Below the pieces are notes generated by a model that was given only the letters and a program-made list of their open reading frames with translations, searched no databases and had not been told where the DNA came from. From Fibrisoma montanum (lineage in GTDB: Bacteria > Bacteroidota > Bacteroidia > Cytophagales > Spirosomataceae): a stretch of 64,000 nucleotides of DNA. Positions 43,726 through 52,472 of this stretch are shown here, piece by piece. Both the position numbers and the translations under genes were made by a program. The stretch is from positions 124,001-188,000 of the forward strand of contig NZ_QXED01000006.1 of assembly GCF_003583365.1 (NCBI RefSeq), read 5' to 3'. Every line of letters starts with the position of its first letter. Positions within the stretch are counted from its first letter, which is position 1.

Positions 43726-46700
43726 AGGCCCTGGCTGAATGGCGAAAATTTCCCGGAGAAACGCCGAATTCGTCTGAAAACACCCGGCTGAAGTACTTCG
43801 GGTCGTCGAAGCCTACGGCATACGCCACTTCGGAAACGGATAAAGACGAGTCCGCCAACAGTGTCTGGGCTTTGCGAAGGCGCAAGGTGCGCAGGTATCG
43901 ATTGATGGACATGCCGGTCAGTGCCGTCAGTTTGTTATGGAGGGTCGTGCGGCTCATCCCCACTGCCTGACAGATGTCATCAACCGAAAGCTGGGCATTA
44001 TCTACGTTTGCCTCCAGGGCGGCCCGCAGCTTACTTAAAAACGCATCCTCCAGTGGCTCGTCCGGCTGGTCAGCGGAAGCCGTAGCAGGAACAGTCTCCA
44101 TTTGCGTGTGGCCCAGTGCCAGCTGGCGGTAATGCCGTTGCAGCAGTCGGCGGGTCTGAATCAGATTTGACAGCACGACCAGCAGTTCTTCGCGCAGGAA
44201 CGGTTTGACTAAATAGGCATCTGCGCCCCGTCGTAAGCCGGCGAGCCGGTCGCTCACGGCGGCCCGGGCAGTCAGCAGCAGGATGGGAATATGGCTGGTT
44301 CGCTCATCGTTTTTCAACGTATCGCACAGGTCAAACCCATCTTTAACGGGCATCATTACGTCGCTCAGAATTACGTCGGGGCTCTTCTCAAAGGCCAGGT
44401 CGATACCCACCTGCCCGTTTTCAGCCCGGATCACCTGGTAATCGGTCCTGAGGCAGGTTTGAATGTAGGTGGCTACGTCGTCGTTATCCTCTACCAGCAA
44501 GAGCAGTGGCTGATTAGCGGCAGAAGGAAGTCTCTCTGGTTCGCTCCATTCCATACGGTCAGGGCTGATCAGAACCGGAGCTACCGATAGCTCCTGAGCA
44601 GGTCCCGCCTGGATGGGTCCAGCCTGGATTGGCCCCGCCTGGATGGGCCCGGCCTGTCGGGTGAGTGGTAAGCTGACCACAAACTCAGCGCCGACACCCG
44701 AACGGTTGCGAACGGCTAGTCCACCGTGCATGAGCAACACCAGCTCCCGCACCAGCGATAGCCCGATACCGGTGCCATGAACCGGCATTTCGGACTGATT
44801 ATCTACCTGAAAGAAGCGGTCGAAGACCTTGGACAGGATCGATGGCTCAATACCGGGTCCGGTATCGCTGACGCTGAATCGAATCCAGGGGGTATCCAGA
44901 TTATTCGTTGGCGTAAGTTCTTCATAGTACCCTTCCGGGCACAGAGGTTGCCAGCTATCCAGGCGCTTCAGCTGGTAGTCGATTTGGCCGCCTTCGGGGG
45001 TAAACTTCAAGGCATTGGTCAGCAAATTCGACAGAATATCCTGCAGCTTGTCTTTATCAAAATCGACGTCGCATTCCTCTTCCCCAAAAACACGCAGTTG
45101 TATGTTCTTAACCCTGGCCATCGACTGGAACGATTCGATGATGTAGCGGGAAAAGGCCGCCAGATCGGCCCGCACCGGGTGCAGATGCATCTCGCCGGCT
45201 TCGAGTTTGGAGAGGTCCAGTAGCTGATTGATCAGCCGAAGCAGGTTAGTGCCGTTGCGCTTGATTAAATCAGCCGCCTGCCGCAGCTGGTGGGGTTTTT
45301 CGTCCGGTTTGTATTCTTCCAGCCCGGCGGCCATACCCAGGATGACCGTCAGTGGAGTGCGAAACTCATGCGAAATGTTGGCAAAAAAGTGAGAGCGGGT
45401 CTGGTTGAGCCGGAGCAGGTCCTGCGCCTGCTGCTCAATGATCTCTTTATCGTGCTCAATACGGGCGGTTGCCAGTCTAACCTGGGTTTCCAGTCGGCGT
45501 TGTTCGGCCTGATGCTGCCAGATTCGCCACCGTAACCAGGCCCAGATGCCAGCCCCCGTCAGCAAAATCACCAGAACCAGGAACCAGGACCGTAAATAAA
45601 ACGGGGGCACCGCTATCAGCTTTATTTGCAGCGTGTTGGTTGACCACTGACCGTCAATGGCCTGCGCCTTGATCAGCAATTGATGTTCACCATAGGGCAG
45701 ATTGCTCAAACGCAGCGTTGGCTCCGACTGGTAGGTCCAGTCTTTATCCAGGTCTTCGAACCGGTACGCATACAGGTTCTTTTCGGCATTGGCGTAGTTG
45801 AGCAGGGCAAAATCCAGTACGCTGGATCGATCATCCGGCTGAATGGTAATAGTCTGGCTCGTTACTACGTCCTGCGTTTTGTCGACGACCTTATCGGTTG
45901 CCTTGTCGTACTGCCGAAACGAGGTGACCCGCACCAGTAGCTCAGGCATGGGTTTTTGAGCCTGGAAATCCTGCGGGTCAAAGGCCGTAATGCCGTTCAG
46001 TCCCCCAAAGTAGATACGGCCGTTCTTGTCCTGGAAATGGGCAATCCGGTTGAATTCGTTATGGGTAATCCCATCTTCGATCAGATACGCCCGGGTCGTC
46101 AGTCGGACGGGGTCAAACTGCATGATGCCAAAATCGCTGCTCAGCCAGAGGTGGCCCCGGTGGTCGGGATACACGGCATAGATGTTATCGTTAGCTAAGC
46201 CTTCGCTACGCCTAAACTGCCGGTACGCTCGCTTTCGGCGATCCCACCGGATTAGTCCGGCATTAGCGGTAGCCAGCCAGTAAACGCCCTCGGCATCCTG
46301 GTAGATATGTTGAAAGCTTTCGGCAGGCAGATAAAACCCCCGCTTTCCTTCACTCCCGTAACGGGCCGTAATACCTTGTTGCGGATGGAGGATGTATAAG
46401 CCCGTGTTGGCGCAAATCCAGACGACGCCCTGTCGGTCAGGAGCGATGTGCAGTACCTGCGCCTGGGCCAGTTCGGTAAACTGATTATACTTGATGTAGG
46501 GCGTCAGCTGCCCCTGTACCGTGTCAAATAGGTACAATCCTCTTCGGCCACCTAACAGCCATTGTCTGGAGTCCAACGGGTAAATAGCCCAGGCATCCCA
46601 GAGTTGAGGCAATTCGGTCACCCTGGAGCGGCCGGTAGCCGGCTCGTAACGAACAAGCTTATTCCGGATCCCGCTATAGAGCGTGCCCTGCCCGTCCTGC

Positions 46701-47956
46701 GTTAACCCATACGACAATGCAAACTCATCGCTGTTGGTCGTGAAGGTTTTGGGAGGGTAGTGTTTCCTGGCCACTCCGCCCCATCGTGGGATGCTATACA
46801 AGCCAAACTTCTCCAGACTGGCAAAGACCTGATCGCCCAGAACGGTAATCCCCCGAACAGCCGCTACCCGTTTGTCCGTCTTATTATCCTGATAAAACAG
46901 GCGGTGGAAGTAGTTCTCGGCCAATTTTACCTGATACACGCCAAAACTGGTACCTAGCCAGAACAACCCGTTCCGATCGCAAAAAAAGCTTCGGTTAACA
47001 ATCGGCTCGGCCGATAGCTGAGGGGCAATCGTCAGAACAACGCCTTTGGTCGCATCCCGTAAACTCGTTCCATCCCAGATTAACCCGCTACGGTCAACGG
47101 CGTAACAAACCGGGAAAAGGAATTGGTTTGATGAAGCCAGTAACGAATTCGGCAACTCTTTCTGGTGGCCCGACTCATCTACGCTATAAAGGCCCCCGGA
47201 CGCTGGCTTTACCGGGTCCCGGGCCACATAGAAAAACTCAATACCGGCGTTTCGCTGACCATAACAGATACGAATTGACCCCGACTCATGAGCAAACTGA
47301 TGCACAATACGTCCATCAAGCGTTAGCTCAATCACAAACTGATCATCGGCAACGGCCCAAACCGTATGGTGGTTTGTAGCCTGAAAGGCAACCAGCTTTT
47401 TAAATTGCGGCACGGCCACGTAGCGTAGACCAGACCGGGGATGGTACGAAATCAACTGGGCCGGTTGACCGTCGGTGAAGATGATCGTGCCGTTGCCGCT
47501 GCTGAGCAGGCGATACCGGTCATCAGGCACCGTCGGTGGGCGTTTTTTACCGAATTTTTCTTCAAAGGAAATGGCCTGACCGGTCAACGGATTAAACAGC
47601 GTAATCTGCGACTGACCGTTGGCGCCCATAAGCCACAGATAGCCTTCCGCATCCTGAGCGATGGATTGTATATCATCAAAATCGAGCCCGTTCCGTTCTT
47701 TCGTATACGTGGTAAATTTTAAGCCATCGAAGCGGTTAAGACCGAACTTGGTGCCGAACCACATAAAGCCCTGCTTGTCCTGCAGAATGGCGTTCACCTC
47801 CCGGTGCGACAGGCCCTGTTCGGGTCCATAATAGTTTACTGAAGCCGTATAGGATTGAGCCTGCACATACACACTGCCCCAAAGCCATAGCACCATCACC
47901 AGACCGGTTAGGCCTATGCGTATTTTATCGACTCCCAAGGCAGTAGTCTTACTCAT
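43724..47956 (-). CDS. Hybrid two-component system sensor/regulator (HTCS)
   Basis: A 1410-residue one-protein signalling chain. A signal peptide (about 1-33) is followed by two periplasmic Reg_prop propellers (about 40-700), a Y_Y_Y domain (about 715-785) and a membrane helix (WFLVLVILLTGAGIWAW). A kinase with phospho-His in FFANISHEFRTPLT and an ATPase (NLLTNALKFTPEGG) come next, then a receiver (LLLVEDNDD, LSDVMMPVKDG) and an AraC-type DNA-binding domain. The linker before the receiver has four copies of GPIQA. HTCS proteins usually control genes next to them; here these are envelope genes, not a SusCD pair. Confidence 0.95.
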   Translation of the reverse strand: MSKTTALGVDKIRIGLTGLVMVLWLWGSVYVQAQSYTASVNYYGPEQGLSHREVNAILQDKQGFMWFGTKFGLNRFDGLKFTTYTKERNGLDFDDIQSIAQDAEGYLWLMGANGQSQITLFNPLTGQAISFEEKFGKKRPPTVPDDRYRLLSSGNGTIIFTDGQPAQLISYHPRSGLRYVAVPQFKKLVAFQATNHHTVWAVADDQFVIELTLDGRIVHQFAHESGSIRICYGQRNAGIEFFYVARDPVKPASGGLYSVDESGHQKELPNSLLASSNQFLFPVCYAVDRSGLIWDGTSLRDATKGVVLTIAPQLSAEPIVNRSFFCDRNGLFWLGTSFGVYQVKLAENYFHRLFYQDNKTDKRVAAVRGITVLGDQVFASLEKFGLYSIPRWGGVARKHYPPKTFTTNSDEFALSYGLTQDGQGTLYSGIRNKLVRYEPATGRSRVTELPQLWDAWAIYPLDSRQWLLGGRRGLYLFDTVQGQLTPYIKYNQFTELAQAQVLHIAPDRQGVVWICANTGLYILHPQQGITARYGSEGKRGFYLPAESFQHIYQDAEGVYWLATANAGLIRWDRRKRAYRQFRRSEGLANDNIYAVYPDHRGHLWLSSDFGIMQFDPVRLTTRAYLIEDGITHNEFNRIAHFQDKNGRIYFGGLNGITAFDPQDFQAQKPMPELLVRVTSFRQYDKATDKVVDKTQDVVTSQTITIQPDDRSSVLDFALLNYANAEKNLYAYRFEDLDKDWTYQSEPTLRLSNLPYGEHQLLIKAQAIDGQWSTNTLQIKLIAVPPFYLRSWFLVLVILLTGAGIWAWLRWRIWQHQAEQRRLETQVRLATARIEHDKEIIEQQAQDLLRLNQTRSHFFANISHEFRTPLTVILGMAAGLEEYKPDEKPHQLRQAADLIKRNGTNLLRLINQLLDLSKLEAGEMHLHPVRADLAAFSRYIIESFQSMARVKNIQLRVFGEEECDVDFDKDKLQDILSNLLTNALKFTPEGGQIDYQLKRLDSWQPLCPEGYYEELTPTNNLDTPWIRFSVSDTGPGIEPSILSKVFDRFFQVDNQSEMPVHGTGIGLSLVRELVLLMHGGLAVRNRSGVGAEFVVSLPLTRQAGPIQAGPIQAGPIQAGPAQELSVAPVLISPDRMEWSEPERLPSAANQPLLLLVEDNDDVATYIQTCLRTDYQVIRAENGQVGIDLAFEKSPDVILSDVMMPVKDGFDLCDTLKNDERTSHIPILLLTARAAVSDRLAGLRRGADAYLVKPFLREELLVVLSNLIQTRRLLQRHYRQLALGHTQMETVPATASADQPDEPLEDAFLSKLRAALEANVDNAQLSVDDICQAVGMSRTTLHNKLTALTGMSINRYLRTLRLRKAQTLLADSSLSVSEVAYAVGFDDPKYFSRVFSDEFGVSPGNFRHSARA

Positions 47957-48137
47957 GTTGGTTACTAAGCAGCCTTACCAGCCTGTCTACTAACTATATT
48001 TTTTAACTAGTGAAAAAGGCGCTCATATATACGGAATAACTAAGTCACACAGTTTGCCAAGATGTATAAAAGTCGGAACGTAAGTAGTGAACAGATACGC
48101 TTCAGTTGCTGCAGTTCGACCGTGTGTTGCACAAAAA

Positions 48138-48162
48138 GCCCGGCTTTGTCGGGAAGCCGGGC
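48138..48162 (-). terminator. Rho-independent terminator after the DUF5690 gene
   Basis: A 9-bp stem (48138-48146 with 48154-48162) is followed on the minus strand by TTTTT. It lies about 110 bases past the transporter stop. The spacer from 47957 to 48137 shows nothing else. Confidence 0.8.
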
Positions 48163-48270
48163 GGAAGTTGGTTGATACGTTTGTGCGTAAACTTTTAGCT
48201 CATTATCGATGTCTGCGGTCGGCGAGCTACTACGAGTGGCTGTCTGTACGCCTTTGTACGGCGTAACTCA

Positions 48271-49557
48271 TCAGGCATCAGGCTGTAAACGATACGGTGT
48301 CTCTTCCGCCCGCAACCGACGCTGGAAATACAGAAAGGAGGCAATAATCAGTACGGTATACACCAGGGCGAGGATGTACGCCCCATACACAAAGAACTCC
48401 CGAAAGCTGATGGTCGCCTGACCGAAGTTTTTGTACAGCAGCACGGCCACACTGCCCAGGTACCCGTACCAGTCGGCCAGCGTCACGATGAAGCCAACCG
48501 TGCTGACGTAGCGGAAACTGGCCACCAGCCGTTCAAAATATAGACCATTGCAGGGTACGTAGCCCATGTACAAGCCCAGACCTGTCAGCAGAAACCAGAC
48601 ACCGGGCGACAGCACACCCGACATGTAGAGCCACGTACTGATGCCTACCAGACCGGCACCGGCCAGCATGATGGCGTTCAGCAGGGCGAACGCCCGAAAA
48701 TTATCAGTCACGCGTTGCAGCAGGGCCATGACGATCAGAATACCGACCGCAATCAGCGTTTCGGTTTGGGTGAACACTCCAGGGTTGGACACGCCCGCAT
48801 CGTTCAGAATCTCAGGTCCGAAGTTGTCGCGGAAGTCGCGGAAGGCCGTCAGGAGTACGTAAGACGCGATGAGCAGCACCAGCCCCGGTCCAAAATTGCG
48901 TACAAAGGCCTGCCGCTCGGCCTGGTTCATGGGTTTGCGTTCGGTTCGCAGCGCCCGGTCCTCGTCGGTTGGTGGGGGAAGCAACGTCAGGCCATACACC
49001 GAGACCAGCATCGGTACTACAAACAACGCACCCGTTACGAACGGTAGCCAGAACTCGGATACGCCCCAATCGGCCTTGATGGTCAGGGCCACGGTCTTGA
49101 CGAAACCCGACGCAAAAATAAACGAGGCCGTCAGTCCGGCCACCAGCGCGTCGGTTTGGCGTCGCCCTTCGAGAAAGCCCAGCGTAATGCCGTAGACCAT
49201 ACCCAGCGGGAGGCCGTTCAGGAACAGGAAGATGATGTTGTAGGGGGCCGGCACGGTAGCAAAGCCGAACAGGGCCAGCAGTGCCGCGCCTACCAGCAGC
49301 AGCATATTTCCGGCCCGCCGGGCAGGCGACATCTCCGACACAAACTTGATACCCAGCCCTTTGGAAGCCGCATAGCCCAGCACCTGCGCCGTCACAAGCC
49401 AGATTTTGTAGCTTATGCCCGCGAATGCCATTCCCTCGAACGTAACGGCCGTGATCCCCTTGCGGAAGGCGTACATGCAGGCGTAGGTACAGAACGCGGC
49501 CGTCGCCCCGAAGAGCATAAAGGCGGTGGGATTGCGGAGAAAAGCAGGTGAACGCAT
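48271..49557 (-). CDS. DUF5690-family MFS-like transporter
   Basis: A 428-residue inner-membrane protein with twelve predicted helices. The N-terminal CMYAFRKGITAVTFEG and the FLEGRRQTDALVAG loop fit the DUF5690 family, which belongs to the major facilitator fold. The substrate is unknown. The last 21 residues of this gene, with the stop, occur again as a DNA fragment at 32845-32915. The gene stands alone on the minus strand, between the GxxExxY remnant and the HTCS. Confidence 0.88.
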   Translation of the reverse strand: MRSPAFLRNPTAFMLFGATAAFCTYACMYAFRKGITAVTFEGMAFAGISYKIWLVTAQVLGYAASKGLGIKFVSEMSPARRAGNMLLLVGAALLALFGFATVPAPYNIIFLFLNGLPLGMVYGITLGFLEGRRQTDALVAGLTASFIFASGFVKTVALTIKADWGVSEFWLPFVTGALFVVPMLVSVYGLTLLPPPTDEDRALRTERKPMNQAERQAFVRNFGPGLVLLIASYVLLTAFRDFRDNFGPEILNDAGVSNPGVFTQTETLIAVGILIVMALLQRVTDNFRAFALLNAIMLAGAGLVGISTWLYMSGVLSPGVWFLLTGLGLYMGYVPCNGLYFERLVASFRYVSTVGFIVTLADWYGYLGSVAVLLYKNFGQATISFREFFVYGAYILALVYTVLIIASFLYFQRRLRAEETPYRLQPDA

Positions 49558-49660
49558 AGGGCTGAGGGTTGTGTGCTGATGTCAGGGAGACAATATAATA
49601 CAATCAATCCTGTTGCCACTTCCAATCCATATAGAACGCTGATTTTTAAGATTCTTAGGA

Positions 49661-50056
49661 TTAAAAATGATTTTTGCGGTCGTTGGCGAAGACTTTGCGT
49701 TTGTGCTGTGGCTGCTGACCGAAGTTGAGCAGTAATCCTACTTCTATGTGGGTGGCTTTAAGATAGTTCGTAAGCTGCGCTTCATGTTATGGAGCTAATC
49801 CAGCAGCCGCCTTCAGTTCAACAATAACGCAATCATTCACGATTAGATCGGCATAATACAGGCCTACTTTTTCGCCATCATAATACACTTCAATTGATTG
49901 CTGAGCAGAACAAAAAAGCCCCATTTTATCCAGTTCGAGCCGCATTGCGTTTTCATAAACCTTCTCCAAAAATCCAAAATCCAGTTTATTATAAACTCGA
50001 TAGAAGGCCTTTAAAAATAATTGAGTAATCTCAGAGTGCTGATAATTATCGTTCAT
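49661..50056 (-). pseudogene. GxxExxY nuclease-like gene interrupted by a single nonsense codon
   Basis: The frame from the ATG at 50056 codes for a GxxExxY protein: GFLEKVYENAM, then YYADLIVNDCVIVELKA, whose Asp and Glu-x-Lys form a PD-(D/E)xK nuclease-like site. A TAA at 49787-49789 stops it after 89 residues. The same frame goes on without shift as HEAQLTNYLKATHIEVGLLL and NFG to a second stop at 49661-49663, giving the full family length of about 130. Family members usually have Glu at that position (LxPEHEAQ), so one GAA-to-TAA change explains the break. Confidence 0.85.
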
Positions 50057-50127
50057 GATTGTTACGGCTACATAATAAAATCATAAAGTAACCATAACAA
50101 CCATAAACATCAGCGTGCTATTCCTGA

Positions 50128-52374
50128 TCAAAACCGATAGTTCACGGCCAGCCAGGCGCTCCGCCCGACGCCGTCAACGCCCGAGCCGTGTGTCCGGTAC
50201 GCTTCATTGGTCAGGTTCTGGAGTTCGGCGCTGATCGTGACATTCCGCCAGCGGTAACCGCCATTCAGGTTGATGACCTGCCAGGCTGCCGTACCGTTTT
50301 TGCCAATGCGGTTATCGTCTTTGTCGCCCTGCGCCAGCCGGGTTTGCGCGCCCGCGTAGAGGAACTCGGCCCGTGCCCACCAGCCATCAGCAGGCTGATA
50401 CGTAACACCAACGCGACCGTTGAGGGGCGGAATGCGCCGGAATGGCTCGGCGGCCGTTACGTTCTGACCAAAGGTGTAGGTCATGCTGCCGTACGCCAGC
50501 CAGTTGCGGATAAACTCATACTCAGCGTCGGCTTCAAATCCGCGGATATACGATTCGGCGCTGTTCTGCTTCAGGTACACCGGATATCCCTGAATTGAAT
50601 CCCGCCCCGCCCGCACGCGGCTGATGAAGTTTGTCAGGCGGTTGTTGTACGCCAGCAAAGCCGCCGAGAACCGGCTTGTGCGTACTTTCACTCCGGCTTC
50701 GGTGTTCAGCGACCGCTCCGGCTCCAGGTTGGCATTGGGTACCTCGTACCGGAAATCGACGATACCCAGTGTGCCGAGGTCATCGACGTTGGGCGACCGG
50801 AACGCCGATTGCACCGACGCAACCAGGCGCACAGCCGGCAGCACGGCAAACGAAGCGCCCAGGTTGCCGACCAGCGCCGATGGCTGGATCGAGGCTTCCC
50901 CCAGGGTTTCGTTGGGTGTTGTGATCTGGAACGCGTTGTAGCGCCCACCGGCCGTCAGCGTCAACCGGTTAAGGGTAAAGGTGTGCAGCGAAAACAAGGC
51001 CAGACTGCTCATTGTAGCCCGGTCAGGGTAGAGCCCGCGTCTTTTGGTAACGGCCCGGGTCTGCGTGTTGACGTCCTCGCGGCTGCTCTCAACCCGATCG
51101 TAGTACCACTCAACGCCGTTCTGCATCCGCCAGACCGAAGTCGGCTCGGCATTCATCAGGAGGGTCAGGCCCGTAGTAGCCGTTTCGTCGCGTTCGTACA
51201 CGGCCGTGGGGTTAGCGTTTCGCTGGCTCTGACGCCCTTCGATCTGCCGCTGCCATGAGGCCGTCAGCTGCACCGATTGCAGAAACCGCCGGTTATAAAA
51301 GCCTTCGAGCCGGGCGTAGGCCAGTTGCCGCCGTTGCGGGTCAAATTGATGATAGGCGAAGTTTTCCAGTTTAACGCGATGGTACAGGGGCACGCTGTCC
51401 TGCTCCAGATCCTGGTAGGCCACGGTAGCTACGTACCGATCCGACAGACGGAATTTTGCTTTGACATCGCCCGAAATCTGGCTGTAGCCGGTGGGCGTCA
51501 AACGGCCTAACCCCTGCCCCGCCACCAGATCGCCGAACTTCCGGTAGGCCAGTCCGCCGAGCACCGCTACATTGGCCGACTGATAGCCGACTTCTACCCG
51601 TCCGGTGTACTCCATCCCCTGCGTGGCCGCTTTCAGGAATACATTCCCCGTAAATCCACCCTGCTCGGCAAACTGCGGGCTTTTGGTCAGCACATTGACC
51701 ACGCCCCCAATGGCATCGCTGCCATAAGCCACGGACCCCGTACTCCGCACGACTTCAATCTGCCCGACGCTCTGCGGGTCGATGGTGTTCAGGTACTGGT
51801 TTGGCCCCGAGCGGAACGTAGCGTTGTTGAGCCGGATACCGTCGACCAGCAGCAGGGTCTGCTGACCGGTCAGGCCCCGCACGAACGGCGAACCGCCCCC
51901 GTGATTGGTTTTCTGCAGAAAAACGCCCGTGACGCCGATCAGTGCTTCCGGCACCGACCGGGGTGCCCGCTGGCGCAGGTCGCGGGGGGTCACGACCGAG
52001 ATAACTTCCGGCCGGACAAACTCCGGCGCTTCGGTGCGCTGGGCGGTGGTAACGAGCTGTTCGTTGAGCTGAATAACCGCAGGCTGTACGTTTATCACGA
52101 CGGGGCCGGCCGTTCCCGCCGACCACGTCACCGACTGCTCAGTGGTTCGGTAGCCGACCGAGCTGACCCGCAGCTGATACGTACCTTCGGCCAGGTTAGT
52201 AAACACAAAACGGCCCTGCCGGTCGGTCTGGGTCCCCCTGGCTGAGGAGACAAGCTGCACCGTAGCGCCGACCAGGGGCGCGTCGGTCCGGGCATCACGA
52301 ACCACCCCCGTACCCAGTTGACCGTAGCAGACGCTGGCCAGAAAAGAAAGTAAAATGGTAAAGATTCTGAACAT
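50128..52374 (-). CDS. TonB-dependent outer-membrane receptor
   Basis: A 748-residue receptor. After a signal peptide (1-18) comes a carboxypeptidase-like domain (about 20-105: GTGVVRDARTDAPLVGATV), a TonB-box-like stretch (EVISVVTPRDL) and the plug (about 125-235: PFVRGLTGQQTLLLVDGIRL, YGSDAIGGVVNVL). The rest is a 22-strand barrel ending in a C-terminal aromatic (NYRF). The size and plug resemble receptors for heme, siderophores or cobalamin rather than SusC. It lies 98 bases after the phosphoesterase gene in the same direction, so the nutrient may be linked to it. Confidence 0.93.
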   Translation of the reverse strand: MFRIFTILLSFLASVCYGQLGTGVVRDARTDAPLVGATVQLVSSARGTQTDRQGRFVFTNLAEGTYQLRVSSVGYRTTEQSVTWSAGTAGPVVINVQPAVIQLNEQLVTTAQRTEAPEFVRPEVISVVTPRDLRQRAPRSVPEALIGVTGVFLQKTNHGGGSPFVRGLTGQQTLLLVDGIRLNNATFRSGPNQYLNTIDPQSVGQIEVVRSTGSVAYGSDAIGGVVNVLTKSPQFAEQGGFTGNVFLKAATQGMEYTGRVEVGYQSANVAVLGGLAYRKFGDLVAGQGLGRLTPTGYSQISGDVKAKFRLSDRYVATVAYQDLEQDSVPLYHRVKLENFAYHQFDPQRRQLAYARLEGFYNRRFLQSVQLTASWQRQIEGRQSQRNANPTAVYERDETATTGLTLLMNAEPTSVWRMQNGVEWYYDRVESSREDVNTQTRAVTKRRGLYPDRATMSSLALFSLHTFTLNRLTLTAGGRYNAFQITTPNETLGEASIQPSALVGNLGASFAVLPAVRLVASVQSAFRSPNVDDLGTLGIVDFRYEVPNANLEPERSLNTEAGVKVRTSRFSAALLAYNNRLTNFISRVRAGRDSIQGYPVYLKQNSAESYIRGFEADAEYEFIRNWLAYGSMTYTFGQNVTAAEPFRRIPPLNGRVGVTYQPADGWWARAEFLYAGAQTRLAQGDKDDNRIGKNGTAAWQVINLNGGYRWRNVTISAELQNLTNEAYRTHGSGVDGVGRSAWLAVNYRF

Positions 52375-52472
52375 GTCGAGTAATGTTTTGGCTGTTAACG
52401 CAGCAAATAAAGACGCTGCCGATCGAGGAATCCGCTGTGGCTCATTAACGTTTTGTTAATATTAATCCGGAT

